Shown piece after piece: positions 35,096-44,249 of a stretch of DNA of 64,000 nt. The notes under the pieces are model-generated. The model had not been told where the DNA came from. It worked only from the letters and a program-made list of their open reading frames with translations, and did not search any database. Position numbers and translations under genes: made by a program. Source of the DNA: Ferrimonas balearica (GTDB taxonomy: Bacteria > Pseudomonadota > Gammaproteobacteria > Enterobacterales > Shewanellaceae); contig NZ_JAHVHV010000006.1 in NCBI RefSeq assembly GCF_019802085.1, positions 1-64,000 of the forward strand, given 5' to 3'. How positions within the stretch are numbered: position 1 is the first letter of the stretch; each line of letters opens with the position of its first letter.

Positions 35096-37604
35096 GTGCC
35101 GGCACCATAAAGAGGCTGTTGGCCACCAGGTATTCGGCCCCCAGCCAGAAGTTGCGGAACAGCGGGTTGTCCGCCAGCAGCACGTACTGGCCGCGACCCT
35201 GGGACTGCACCTGGGCCGCCACCTCTCCGGCCAGCGCCTTCTGGTACTCCGGCGCCATAAAGCCGGACAGCAGCAACCCTTCATCATAATGGGCCACGGT
35301 CCGCCCGGCGCGCTCCTTGGCCACCAGGGAGATCTCCCGATCTTTCATCATCGGCAGGCTGGCGCCCAGGCCAAAGCCCAGGGGATGAGTGTTGTCCAGC
35401 TTCCAGTTGACGATGGCGCCCCCGATGGTGCGACGGGCGTCCTGGTGATCCCGGTGGGCGAACTGCAGGGCGTCACCGGCGTGGACGAATTCCGGCTCGA
35501 AGAAGTCCCGCTGCTTCACCTCCATGGCCACCAGGTCCCAGTCAGCCAGACGGGCCACGGCGCGCTTCCAGGCCACCAGGGTGCCCCCGCCATCCACAAA
35601 GCGGCGGATCCGGTCCGCCCCGCTGCGCAGCTTGGTGTAGCCGCCGTCCACCAGGAACAGGTGGGTGAACTCCGACAGGGGCGCGCGGTTGAAGTACTCC
35701 CCATCCAGCAGCACCGTCTCGATACCCAGCACCCGATCCAGGTAGTACCAGAGCATCCCCGCCTCGTACTGGCTCACGTCGCGGCCGATCAGGATCGCCG
35801 GCTTCACCGCCTTGACCGCATGGAAACGGCGGCTGCCCAGATCCGAGCCGGCCAGGGCCTGACCGGAGATCACCGGCTGAGCCTGGATCCCCAGCTCCCG
35901 CTCGATGGACACCAGGGCATTGGCCAGCCCCGGCTGATCCCCCAACACCGTCAAGGCGCCGCGCTGGTAATCCAGGGCTCCGTCCCGTCCGCTCAAGCGG
36001 CCCGGTGCTTCGGCAAAACGCACCCGGATCCCGGCTTCCAGCAAGCGGTTCAGGGCCGCCGGAGCCAGACGATCCTGCCAGGGGATCAACCATTGCAGGG
36101 CCGGTGCCGCGTAATCCACGGCCGCCGGCTCCGGGGCCTTGGTGGAGCGCGGCGGAGCCCGCCGGGTCTCGGCCAGGGTCAGATCGAAGGCCAGTTCGGC
36201 GGAGAAGGCGGAGACATCGTAGAAGGTGTTGTCGGCAAACTCGGTCCGGCGATCAAAGAGCGCCTCCAGCAGTCGATACTGGTGCTGGGCAAAGGGCACG
36301 AAGAGATCCCCGGTATCGAAGCGCTGGTCGTTCTGCTCCACCGCTTCGGTCAGCCACTGGAACTCGATGCGATGGCTGGCGAGGATCTCGGCGAAGGCCT
36401 TGAGCCGGTTGGCGTCGCCCCGGGCGGACACCAGGTAGCCGGCCCCCCGACGCCCTTTGCCCTGCTTCATCGCCTCGGCAAAGAACTGCGACTGGTAGCC
36501 TTTGAGCGCCTCGGCCTCGGCCAGGGCACCGCGGACGGTGGAGAAGGAGGTGGCCAGGTGGTTGCGCACCCCGGTGGTCAGGGTGACACCGCCCCGATCG
36601 TTGTCCCGCTCCAGGCCCCGTGCGGTGGCCTGCTCGAACAGGATCCCCACGGCGCCATTGATGTCCGGGTAGGTGGAACCCTTGCCGTAATAGAAGTCGT
36701 CGAAGGCTTCCCGGGCGAAATAGGGCTGATAGAGGGCGTCCAGGGCCTCGGCGTGGTGGCGACCGATGCGAGCGGTGAGTTCCTGGTTCTGCTCCGGCGT
36801 CAGGGGGTGGGTGCGCTCGGGTACCCCGGGCTGGAAGAAGTAGCTGCTCTGATGGCCCATCTCGTGGTAGTCACTGACCACGTGGGGCAACCAGCGCTGG
36901 AAGAAGGCAACCCGGCCCCGGCTCTCCGGGTGCGCCTGGTAGAGCCAGTCGCGGTTGAGATCCGCCCAGTAGTGGTTTACCCGTCCGGAGGGCCAGCCCT
37001 GGTAGTGCTCCCGGTGCCAGTTGTGGCCGCTGGCCACCCGGCCCCGGTAGCCGTTGGCCCAGTTGGCGAAACGGTCGTTGCCGTCGGGGTTCTGGCTGGG
37101 GGTGATGACGATGATCGCCTCCGCCAGCCAACGCCGCACCTCCTCGGACTGGCTGGCCGCCAGGTGGTAGGCAAACAGCGCGCTGCTGTGCAGGCCGCTG
37201 GCTTCGTCGCCGTGGATGGAGTAGGCCAGCCAGATCACCAGGGGCCCGTCGCTGCGCTCACCACGACCCACCGCCTGGCGCTCGGCCAGGAGCTGGGGCA
37301 GGCGGGCCTGGTTGGCCTCACTGGTGATGATGGCCGCCAATTGGGTTCGGCCCTGGTAGCTGCGGCCAATGCTCTCCAGCGTCACCCGCGGACTCTGCTC
37401 AGCCAACACCTGCAAGTAACCACTCACTTCGTCGTGACGCAGGTGACGGCTGCCCACGGCGCCATCAAAATGGGCCTCCGGCGTAGTGATCTCGGCCTGA
37501 TGGGCCGCCTCGGGGGCCAACAGCGACAGCGGGGAAGCCTGGAGGGGGGAGAGGGCTGACAGCAGAGTCAGCAGTGCCGCTCCGAAAGAAAGCAAAATAC
37601 GCAT
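35088..37604 (-). CDS. exported M14-family zinc carboxypeptidase-like protein
   Basis: A large 838-residue exported protein: signal peptide to about residue 23 (ALSPLQA), a M14 peptidase domain with the zinc motif in YSIHGDEASG (His and Glu ligands), the Arg/Asn substrate segment QNPDGNDRFANW and the distal zinc region SDYHEMGHQSSY. The C-terminal third (about 560-800) resembles a class I glutamine-amidotransferase-like fold (LFLVDGGY, RRFVDGGGTLVAWK), as in several long bacterial M14 homologues. Function in peptide scavenging or wall turnover is inferred. Confidence 0.85.
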   Translation of the reverse strand: MRILLSFGAALLTLLSALSPLQASPLSLLAPEAAHQAEITTPEAHFDGAVGSRHLRHDEVSGYLQVLAEQSPRVTLESIGRSYQGRTQLAAIITSEANQARLPQLLAERQAVGRGERSDGPLVIWLAYSIHGDEASGLHSSALFAYHLAASQSEEVRRWLAEAIIVITPSQNPDGNDRFANWANGYRGRVASGHNWHREHYQGWPSGRVNHYWADLNRDWLYQAHPESRGRVAFFQRWLPHVVSDYHEMGHQSSYFFQPGVPERTHPLTPEQNQELTARIGRHHAEALDALYQPYFAREAFDDFYYGKGSTYPDINGAVGILFEQATARGLERDNDRGGVTLTTGVRNHLATSFSTVRGALAEAEALKGYQSQFFAEAMKQGKGRRGAGYLVSARGDANRLKAFAEILASHRIEFQWLTEAVEQNDQRFDTGDLFVPFAQHQYRLLEALFDRRTEFADNTFYDVSAFSAELAFDLTLAETRRAPPRSTKAPEPAAVDYAAPALQWLIPWQDRLAPAALNRLLEAGIRVRFAEAPGRLSGRDGALDYQRGALTVLGDQPGLANALVSIERELGIQAQPVISGQALAGSDLGSRRFHAVKAVKPAILIGRDVSQYEAGMLWYYLDRVLGIETVLLDGEYFNRAPLSEFTHLFLVDGGYTKLRSGADRIRRFVDGGGTLVAWKRAVARLADWDLVAMEVKQRDFFEPEFVHAGDALQFAHRDHQDARRTIGGAIVNWKLDNTHPLGFGLGASLPMMKDREISLVAKERAGRTVAHYDEGLLLSGFMAPEYQKALAGEVAAQVQSQGRGQYVLLADNPLFRNFWLGAEYLVANSLFMVPALN

Positions 37605-37676
37605 CGTCCATGAACCGGTTGTTATCGTTATGACTTGTCAGTGTAACAACGGCGGTGTCCTTGGGGCCAGCAAAGC

Positions 37677-37706
37677 GTGACGGGGTTCACCCTCTGGCCC
37701 TATAAT
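37677..37706 (+). promoter_or_regulatory. nfuA promoter
   Basis: GTGACG (37677-37682), 18-base spacer, TATAAT (37701-37706), 64 bases before the nfuA ATG. The -10 is perfect and the -35 matches four of six. I found no convincing IscR site. Confidence 0.55.
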
Positions 37707-37770
37707 CGGCAGCCCATTCGGAGTATCATGGGATATCCGAGTCTTCCGCTCAGGTTTTAAGAGAGCCCGT

Positions 37771-38349
37771 ATGATCACCATTACCGATGCCGCTCAGGCC
37801 CATTTCGCCAAGCTCCTGTCTTCCCAGTCGGAAGGCACCCACATTCGAGTCTTCGTCATCAATCCGGGAACTCCGCAGGCGGAATGCGGCGTCTCCTACT
37901 GCCCGCCGGATGCGGTGGAAGAGGACGACATCGAGCTGACCTTCAATGGCTTCAACGCCATGGTGGATGAGAAGAGCGCCCCCTTCCTGGAAGAGGCCCT
38001 GATCGACTACGTCACCGATCAGCTGGGCAGCCAGCTGACCCTCAAGGCCCCCAACGCCAAGATGCGTAAAGTGGCCGACGATGCCCCGCTGCGGGACCGC
38101 GTCGAATACGTGATCCAGTCTCAGGTGAACCCCCAGCTGGCCAGTCACGGCGGTTACATCACCCTGATGGAGCTGACCGACAATGGCGTGGCGGTGATCC
38201 AGTTCGGCGGCGGTTGCAACGGCTGCTCCATGGTGGATGTGACCCTCAAAGACGGCATCGAGAAGCAGCTGCTGGAGGAGTTCTCCGGTGAGCTGTCCGC
38301 CGTCAAGGACGTCACCGAGCACGAGCACGGCGAACACTCCTACTTCTGA
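37771..38349 (+). CDS. nfuA: Fe-S biogenesis protein NfuA
   Basis: NfuA is a scaffold/carrier of 4Fe-4S clusters. The 192-residue protein has a degenerate A-type domain at the N-terminus and a Nfu domain at the C-terminus with the cluster ligands C149-x2-C152 in [12 protein letters not shown], the same numbers as in E. coli NfuA. In E. coli it follows bioH-gntX; here the M14 gene sits between them. Confidence 0.96.
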   Translation: MITITDAAQAHFAKLLSSQSEGTHIRVFVINPGTPQAECGVSYCPPDAVEEDDIELTFNGFNAMVDEKSAPFLEEALIDYVTDQLGSQLTLKAPNAKMRKVADDAPLRDRVEYVIQSQVNPQLASHGGYITLMELTDNGVAVIQFGGGCNGCSMVDVTLKDGIEKQLLEEFSGELSAVKDVTEHEHGEHSYF

Positions 38350-38355
38350 TCGCTC

Positions 38356-38386
38356 ACACCGCCGGCCTTGCGCCGGCGGTGTGCTT
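38356..38386 (+). terminator. terminator after nfuA
   Basis: ACACCGCCGGC / GCCGGCGGTGT stem with a five-base loop, followed by GCTTCT. The T tract is short, so termination may be partial. Confidence 0.65.
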
Positions 38387-38468
38387 CTCCCCGCTCACTC
38401 CGTCCCTAAGACACACCCGCCATCCCTTGGGCTACAACTGCGGTCTCAACCTTCGTTGGACATCGCCC

Positions 38469-38807
38469 ATGCGCCCTTCACTGGCTCGCAGCCTTGCCCT
38501 GGCCAAGGCCCCCTGTCAAAGCCCCCTGATCCCCTGGCATGGTCAAGCCCCCTCGGAGTGCCTGCGCCAATGCGTCCCAGGACATCACTACTGCCTGGTG
38601 GACCTGGAGCATCAGTGGATCCGCTGCTTCTATCTGGATGAGCAAGGCCCCCAGGAACGGCCCCTGACACCGCGGCTGGCGCAATCCTTCGCCCGCTTTT
38701 TCGCGGCCCGCCAAGCGCTGCTGGGCCACCTGGCTAACCCGCCCAGTGACCCCGACGCCAGGACCAGACGAAGTGGCCGGACAGGGTCAGGCTGCGCAGG
38801 GCAATAA
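38469..38807 (+). CDS. small Cys-containing hypothetical protein
   Basis: ATG 38469 opens a 112-residue frame with five cysteines in the first half (APCQSP, SECLRQC, HHYC, IRC) and protein-like composition (DLEHQWIRCFYLDEQGPQER). The end overlaps the convergent MATE gene by 74 bases. There is only a weak ribosome site. It could be a real lineage-specific gene or a chance frame; an earlier in-frame ATG at 38379 lies in the nfuA terminator and is unlikely. Confidence 0.45.
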   Translation: MRPSLARSLALAKAPCQSPLIPWHGQAPSECLRQCVPGHHYCLVDLEHQWIRCFYLDEQGPQERPLTPRLAQSFARFFAARQALLGHLANPPSDPDARTRRSGRTGSGCAGQ

Positions 38808-40074
38808 AGCCGCAAAAGGCGAGCCAGAGGGCATGGTTACCCCCCATCCAGGGGCTGGCCAGCCACCACAGGGCAAAAAATCCCAGGGCGGAGATCAGCA
38901 TGGTGTTGCGCATCGCCGCCCCCTTAGCTGCACCGATGTAGACCCCATCCAGCAGGAAGCAGGTGAAGGCCAGCAGTGGGTAGATCACCACCCAGGGCAG
39001 GTAGGTCTGGGCGGTGTCCCGTACGGCATCGATGTCGGTGAGCAGGGCAATGAGTCCCTCCCCTCCGACGGCAAACACCAGGGTGAAGGCCAGTGCCGTC
39101 AGGGCCGACCAGAAGCCGCCGAGCACCACCGCGGATTTGATCCCCGCCCGCTCCCGAGCGCCACTGGCGCGGCCCACTTCGGCCTCTGCCGAGTAGGCAA
39201 AACCGTCCAGGGCGTAGGCCATCAACAGGGTGAAATTCATCAGCACCGAGTTGGCGGCCACCACGGCGTCGCCGAGCCGCGCCCCCTGGGCGGTGACAAA
39301 GGCCATGCACAGCTGCAGGCAGAGGGTGCGGATAAAGATGTCCCGGTTCAGAGCCAGCAGGCGCCCGCTGCCGGCCAGGGTCAACTGAGCCAGGGTCTCC
39401 CGGCGGCGCAGCTCAGGCGTGAGTTGCTGCCATACCAGCACCAAAGCCAGCGCCAGGGCGCCGTAATCCGCCAGCACGCTGGCCCAGGCGGCCCCCGCCA
39501 CGCCCCACTCCAGTCCCACCACGAAGTAGAGATCCAGCAGGATGTTGATGCTGTTGGTGACGATCAGCAGCCACATGGCGGAGCGGGGGCTCTGCCGACC
39601 CAGCAGGTAGCCCAGCATCGCCAGGTTCAACAGCGCCGCCGGCGCGCTCCAGATCCGGATGGAGAAGTAGAGGGCGGCGTAGTGCTGCACCGCGTCGCTG
39701 CCCCCCACTAAAGCCAGGGCCAACTGGAGCAGCGGCCCCTGCAACAGCAGCAGCCCGGCAGCCAGGATCAGCGCCATCACAGCGGCCTGGTAGAGCACCC
39801 GAAGCTGGCCCAGGGCGTCGCCGGCCCCGTAGCCCTGGGCCACCAGGCCGGTGGTGGCCATGCGCAAAAATCCCAGCATCCAGAACAAAAAGGTTATAAT
39901 CATGGCGCCAACGGCCACGCCTCCGAGGAAATAGGCGTCGCTCAGATGGCCGATCACGGCCGTATCCACCAACCCCAGCAAGGGGATAGTGACGTTGGAC
40001 AGTATCATCGGCATCGCCAGGGCAAAGGTGCGTTTGTGCCCCGCCCGCTGGCGCAAAATGGCGGTGATCGTCAT
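38734..40074 (-). CDS. dinF: MATE-family multidrug/metabolite exporter, DinF type
   Basis: A 446-residue twelve-helix MATE transporter. The N-terminal ALAMPMILSNVTIPLLGLVDTAVIGHL and YFLGGVAVGA match DinF more closely than NorM. In E. coli dinF follows lexA; here it is about 11 kb away from lexA and no LexA box was seen before it, so SOS control is not supported. It is divergent from the deacetylase gene with only 21 bases between start codons. Confidence 0.88.
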   Translation of the reverse strand: MTITAILRQRAGHKRTFALAMPMILSNVTIPLLGLVDTAVIGHLSDAYFLGGVAVGAMIITFLFWMLGFLRMATTGLVAQGYGAGDALGQLRVLYQAAVMALILAAGLLLLQGPLLQLALALVGGSDAVQHYAALYFSIRIWSAPAALLNLAMLGYLLGRQSPRSAMWLLIVTNSINILLDLYFVVGLEWGVAGAAWASVLADYGALALALVLVWQQLTPELRRRETLAQLTLAGSGRLLALNRDIFIRTLCLQLCMAFVTAQGARLGDAVVAANSVLMNFTLLMAYALDGFAYSAEAEVGRASGARERAGIKSAVVLGGFWSALTALAFTLVFAVGGEGLIALLTDIDAVRDTAQTYLPWVVIYPLLAFTCFLLDGVYIGAAKGAAMRNTMLISALGFFALWWLASPWMGGNHALWLAFCGFIALRSLTLSGHFVWSWRRGHWAG

Positions 40075-40095
40075 AACCGGATTTGGGATCCCTTA

Positions 40096-41145
40096 ATGAT
40101 TAAACAGGTAATTCGGCTGATGGGGTGTCTGCCGCTGTTGTGGTGGGCTCTGCCCAGCCAGGCTGCGGTGATCCTACAGTATCACCACGTCAGCGAGAAC
40201 ACGCCGGCCATCACCTCGGTGACCCCGGCGCAATTTGAAGAACAGATGGCCTACCTGGCGGAGCAGGAGTTCAATGTGGTGTCCCTGGAGACGGTGCTGG
40301 ACGCCATCCGGGCCAAAGAGACCCTGCCCCCCAAGACCGTCGCCATCACCTTCGACGACGGCTTTCAGAACATCGCCGACAACGGCCACCCGGTGCTCAA
40401 ACGCTACGGCTTTCCCTACACCCTGTTCATCAACCCGGAGCCGGTGGGCCGGCCGCGGATGATGAGCTGGGACACCCTGCGCCAGCTGACCGAGGAGGGC
40501 GCCACCATCGCCAACCACAGCCTGCGCCACGACCACCTGATCCGGCTGCTGCCGGGGGAGAGTCGCCAGGAGTGGGAGAGTCGAATCCGCAGCGACATTG
40601 AGCAGACCGAGGCGATCATCCAGCGGGAGACCGGCCACAATCTCAAGGCTTTGGCCTACCCCTACGGGGAGTACAACCAGGCGCTGCGCCGCCTGCTGGA
40701 GCAGATGGGCTTTGTGGGCATCGGTCAGCACTCCGGGGCCGCCGGCCCCTACTCCAGCCTGACCGCCATCCCCCGCTACCCGGTGGCCGGCCCCTACGCC
40801 GACATGGCCACCCTTAAGGTGAAGCTGCACAGCCTCAACATGCCGGTGGCGGCGGTGGACGGCGAGGAGTCGGAGCTGGTGGGACGCAACCGCCCCACCC
40901 TCACCGTCACCCTGGCGGGGAACGACGTGCGCACCAAGGAACTGATGTGCTACATCCAGGGCCAGGGCGCCAAGGCCCCCACCTGGCTGGACGACAACAC
41001 CTTCACCATCCAGGCGGACCTGCCGATGCCGGCGGGGCGCAGCCGCTACAACTGCACCGCCCCCAGCCGCACCCAGGGGGGCTACTACTGGTACTCCCAA
41101 CCCTGGATCCAGGCCAACTCCGACGGCAGCTGGCCGGCGGAGTAA
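40096..41145 (+). CDS. exported polysaccharide deacetylase (NodB homology domain)
   Basis: A 349-residue protein with a signal peptide (MIKQVIRLMGCLPLLWWALPSQA) and a NodB-type deacetylase domain: catalytic Asp-Asp in AITFDDGF, metal-binding HSLRH in IANHSLRHDHL and YPYGEYN. It resembles the deacetylase half of PgaB-like proteins that act on poly-N-acetylglucosamine or other cell-surface glycans. The C-terminal 90 residues, with two Cys (LMCYIQ, YNCTAP), form an extra domain I do not recognise. Confidence 0.85.
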   Translation: MIKQVIRLMGCLPLLWWALPSQAAVILQYHHVSENTPAITSVTPAQFEEQMAYLAEQEFNVVSLETVLDAIRAKETLPPKTVAITFDDGFQNIADNGHPVLKRYGFPYTLFINPEPVGRPRMMSWDTLRQLTEEGATIANHSLRHDHLIRLLPGESRQEWESRIRSDIEQTEAIIQRETGHNLKALAYPYGEYNQALRRLLEQMGFVGIGQHSGAAGPYSSLTAIPRYPVAGPYADMATLKVKLHSLNMPVAAVDGEESELVGRNRPTLTVTLAGNDVRTKELMCYIQGQGAKAPTWLDDNTFTIQADLPMPAGRSRYNCTAPSRTQGGYYWYSQPWIQANSDGSWPAE

Positions 41146-41162
41146 CGCCCAGACAGAACACC

Positions 41163-41192
41163 AAAAAAGGCACCCCTAGGGGTGCCTTTTTT
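41163..41192. terminator. bidirectional terminator
   Basis: A6 GGCACCCC / GGGGTGCC T6 stem with a two-base TA centre; serves the deacetylase and the convergent hypothetical/sco/cta block. Confidence 0.92.
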
Positions 41193-41215
41193 GTCGCGCT
41201 TGTTAGCGCTCAACC

Positions 41216-41710
41216 TCATTTGCCACAGGCTTCAATCATCGTGCTTACCACACGAGCACTATCGATATTGCCCACATACTGGTATGACGCGCCCCGATAG
41301 CGAAGTTTTAAATCCTCACCAGACAGAATGGATTTCCAGACCTTCGCCGCAGACTGGTCAACGAGCAGATACCAATTTTCCCCCATTTCAACCCGCATCT
41401 GTGCTGAGAGCTGCTTTGTACCCGCGATTAGCTCCAAAGACTCGGGGGTATTAACGCCTTCCCTTTCGATGAGTTGAACGGCAAAAAAGCGCGACTGTCC
41501 ACGGAACCAGGAAGGAAAATCTTGCCGCTCTGAGAAAAGCACCCCGGAGACAAGGCGAAATGGGAAGCGCTGCGTTTCCGTAACACTTTCCCAGCTCGCG
41601 AAACAGGCGTACTCGCCATAATCGACTTCCCAGCGCTCTGCAGTGGCCTGAAAGGACAAGCCCAAAAGCATCACCACTCCAACCACTGAACCCTTAAGTC
41701 CGACCATCAC
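41216..41710 (-). CDS. exported hypothetical protein, low GC
   Basis: A 164-residue protein with a signal peptide (VVGVVMLLGLSFQATA) and a mature domain with two Cys (EYACFASW and IEACGK at the end). The DNA is clearly less GC-rich than its neighbours and uses A/T-ending codons more often. It starts seven bases before the sco stop on the same strand, so it may be read with the cta genes. I recognise no family. Confidence 0.65.
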   Translation of the reverse strand: MMVGLKGSVVGVVMLLGLSFQATAERWEVDYGEYACFASWESVTETQRFPFRLVSGVLFSERQDFPSWFRGQSRFFAVQLIEREGVNTPESLELIAGTKQLSAQMRVEMGENWYLLVDQSAAKVWKSILSGEDLKLRYRGASYQYVGNIDSARVVSTMIEACGK

Positions 41711-41716
41711 AACGGC

Positions 41717-42364
41717 TCAGCTGCCCTTATAGGCATCGACAATCACCGGCAAGTCCGCCGCCACCTGGGCCATGGACACCTTGCGGATGGTGCCCAGCTC
41801 ACCGGCGGGGCGGAAGAAGGCCTCCACCTGCCCCTGGGGGTTGATCAGCACCAGATCGGCGGAGTGATCCACCAGGTACTCACCGCCATTGGGGTTGTCC
41901 ACCAGGGCGTACACCAGGCCCAGGGCCTGGGTGAAGGGGTAGAGCTGGGCGTGCTCGCCGGTCACCGCCTGGAAGCCGGGGCGGAAAAACTCCACGTACT
42001 GGCCCAGCTTCTCGGGACTGTCGCGGCCCGGGTCCACCGACAGCAGCACCACCTGCACTGCATCCGCCTCCAGACTGGCCTCCAGCTTGGGGTAGACCCG
42101 GGCCAGATCCGCCATGGTGGTGGGGCAGACGTCCGGGCAGGAGGTGTAGCCGACGAAGATCAGGCTCCACTGCCCCTCCAGTCGGCTGCGGTCGAACCGC
42201 TCGCCCCGGTGGTCGGTCAGGGTGAACTCTGGCAGCGGCCGGGGGTGCTCCAGCCACAATGCCGAGACCTGGGGCCGGGGTGCGGGGCCCTGCAGCCCCA
42301 GGGAGAGGCCCGCCACCAGGGCGACGATGCCGAACAGCACGATCCATTGGGTCGCCGCCTTCAT
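41717..42364 (-). CDS. SCO1/SenC copper chaperone
   Basis: Membrane-anchored thioredoxin-fold protein that delivers copper to the CuA site of cytochrome c oxidase. The 215-residue protein has one N-terminal helix ([17 protein letters not shown]), the copper motif C76-x3-C80 in [10 protein letters not shown], and His167 in [11 protein letters not shown] as third ligand. ATG 42364 overlaps the ctaB stop (ATGA); an upstream GTG at 42370 is possible. Confidence 0.93.
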   Translation of the reverse strand: MKAATQWIVLFGIVALVAGLSLGLQGPAPRPQVSALWLEHPRPLPEFTLTDHRGERFDRSRLEGQWSLIFVGYTSCPDVCPTTMADLARVYPKLEASLEADAVQVVLLSVDPGRDSPEKLGQYVEFFRPGFQAVTGEHAQLYPFTQALGLVYALVDNPNGGEYLVDHSADLVLINPQGQVEAFFRPAGELGTIRKVSMAQVAADLPVIVDAYKGS

Positions 42365-43266
42365 AACCACACCCCCAGGTAGTGGTCCACCAGCAGCAGC
42401 ACGAACAGCGCCAGCAACTGCCAGATGGAGAACAGGAACAGTTTGATGGGCTCGTAGCGCTCGGGTTGGAATTTAAGCTGCCAGGCCCGCCACAGGAACC
42501 AGGCGCTGAGCACCGAGGAGCCCAACAGGTAAAGGGCGCCACTCATTCCCACCAGCACCGGCAACAGGCAGGCCAGGGCCAGCAGGAAGCTGTAGAGCAG
42601 GATGTGGGTCTTGGTGTACTCCACCCCGTGGGTGACCGGCAGCATCGGCAGGCCGGCCTTGGCGTAATCCGCCTTGCGGTGGATCGCCAGGGCCCAGAAA
42701 TGGGGCGGGGTCCAGGCGAAGATGATGATCACCAACAGCATGCCGTGGCCGTGGAAGTCACCGGTCACCGCGGTCCAGCCCAGCAGCGGCGGCATGGCGC
42801 CGGCCAGGCCACCGATGACGATGTTCTGGGGGGTGGCCCGCTTAAGAAAACCGGTGTAGATCCCGGCGTAGCCGATCAGGCTGGCGAAGGTGAGCCAGGC
42901 GGTCAGCGGGTTGACCAGGGCGTAGAGCATCACGAAACCCACCAGCGCCAGCACGGCGGCGAACACCGCCGCCTGCAGCGGCGCCACCCGCCCCTTGGGC
43001 AGGGGCCGGTTGTGGGTGCGGGCCATGATGGTATCGATGCGCCGGTCCACCAGGTGGTTGATGGCCGCAGCGGCGCCGGCCATCAGGCCGATGCCGGTCA
43101 GGCCGAACACCAGTGCCGGCAGCGGGATCCAGCCCGGGCTGGCCAGGGCCATGCCCACCAGGGCGGTGACCAGCATCAGGGCCACCACCTTGGGCTTGGT
43201 CATCTCCAGGTAGTCCCGCCAGGGAAAGGCCAGGGAGTCGAGCTGTGCCAGGTGCGCTTTTGACAT
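42361..43266 (-). CDS. ctaB: protohaem IX farnesyltransferase
   Basis: CtaB/CyoE attaches farnesyl to haem B, making haem O, the precursor of haem A. The 301-residue polytopic UbiA-family protein has the prenyl-diphosphate site [21 protein letters not shown] and the second Asp-rich loop region [16 protein letters not shown] 43266 with GGAGG upstream is chosen; a longer frame to 43326 is not needed. The gap to ctaA is 17 bases. Confidence 0.95.
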   Translation of the reverse strand: MSKAHLAQLDSLAFPWRDYLEMTKPKVVALMLVTALVGMALASPGWIPLPALVFGLTGIGLMAGAAAAINHLVDRRIDTIMARTHNRPLPKGRVAPLQAAVFAAVLALVGFVMLYALVNPLTAWLTFASLIGYAGIYTGFLKRATPQNIVIGGLAGAMPPLLGWTAVTGDFHGHGMLLVIIIFAWTPPHFWALAIHRKADYAKAGLPMLPVTHGVEYTKTHILLYSFLLALACLLPVLVGMSGALYLLGSSVLSAWFLWRAWQLKFQPERYEPIKLFLFSIWQLLALFVLLLVDHYLGVWL

Positions 43267-43283
43267 CCTATCCTCCAAAGGTC

Positions 43284-44237
43284 CTAGGCCAGCCGGGGCG
43301 TACGCCAGGCCAGGTAGTTGATCCAAACCAGCGCCAGCAGCAGAAGTGCGGCACCGCCGTTATGCGCCACGGCCACAGGCAGGGGCAGGGAGCCCACCAC
43401 GTTGGCGATGCCCAGGGCCAGTTGCAGCAACAGCAGAGCCCCCAGTACGGCCGCGGGACGCTGGGCACCGGAGCCGCGCAAACGCCACCAGAGCAGGGCC
43501 AGAACCACCGTAGTCAGTACCGCACCGATGCGGTGGCTGACGTGGATGGTCATCCGTGCCGGGTAATCCAGCACGCCGAACTCGTAGCTGTCTGCCGGCG
43601 GCGGCAGGGGCTGGAACGCCTGGGCCGGGGCCAGATTCTGCAACCACTCCCCTTCGCAGATGGGCAGCTGGGTGCACACCAAAGCGGCGTAGTTGGCGGA
43701 GGTCCAGCCGCCCAGCATGATCTGCCCCACCAGCACCACCAGCGCGGTTAACGCCAGGACTTTCAGGGGATTGAGGTCGAGCTCGTTGGGTTTCTGACGC
43801 AGCCACAGCAAGAACAGCAGGCTGAAGATGGCGAAGCCGCCCAGCAGGTGGCCCATCACCACCACGGGCAGCAGGTTGAGGGTCACCGTCCACATCCCCA
43901 GCGCCGCCTGGAACACCACCAGGCCCACCAGGGCCCAGGGCAAGCGCTTGGGGCCCGGGGTTTTCAACGCCAGCAGGGCCAAAGCCAGGATCATCAGACC
44001 CAGGGCGCCGGCCACGTAGCGGTGCACCATCTCGGCCCAGGCCTTGGCCGCTTCCACCGGTCGCTCCGGGTAACGGGCCTCGGCCACCGCCACGTGTTCG
44101 GCGGAGGGCACGGTCAAAAAGCCGTAGCAACCGGGCCAGTCGGGGCAGCCCAGGCCGGCGTCGGTCAGTCGGGTGAAGGCCCCCAGCTGGATCACCACAA
44201 AGGCCAGCACCAGGGTGATCAGGGTCAGTCGTTTCAT
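43284..44237 (-). CDS. ctaA: haem A synthase (Cox15/CtaA)
   Basis: CtaA oxidises the methyl group of haem O to formyl, giving haem A. The 317-residue protein has eight membrane segments with paired histidines ([31 protein letters not shown]) as haem ligands. The gene lies between ctaB and a 184-residue membrane protein, all on the minus strand. Confidence 0.94.
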   Translation of the reverse strand: MKRLTLITLVLAFVVIQLGAFTRLTDAGLGCPDWPGCYGFLTVPSAEHVAVAEARYPERPVEAAKAWAEMVHRYVAGALGLMILALALLALKTPGPKRLPWALVGLVVFQAALGMWTVTLNLLPVVVMGHLLGGFAIFSLLFLLWLRQKPNELDLNPLKVLALTALVVLVGQIMLGGWTSANYAALVCTQLPICEGEWLQNLAPAQAFQPLPPPADSYEFGVLDYPARMTIHVSHRIGAVLTTVVLALLWWRLRGSGAQRPAAVLGALLLLQLALGIANVVGSLPLPVAVAHNGGAALLLLALVWINYLAWRTPRLA

Positions 44238-44249
44238 GCCAGTCTCCCC

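Noticed and set aside
35289-37559. A 756-codon plus-strand frame opposite the M14 peptidase.
   Set aside because: Pure antisense shadow with unnatural composition; the minus-strand gene has signal peptide and zinc motifs.
37707-37770. IscR-type site upstream of nfuA.
   Set aside because: The best candidate matches the type 2 motif poorly in spacing; not called.
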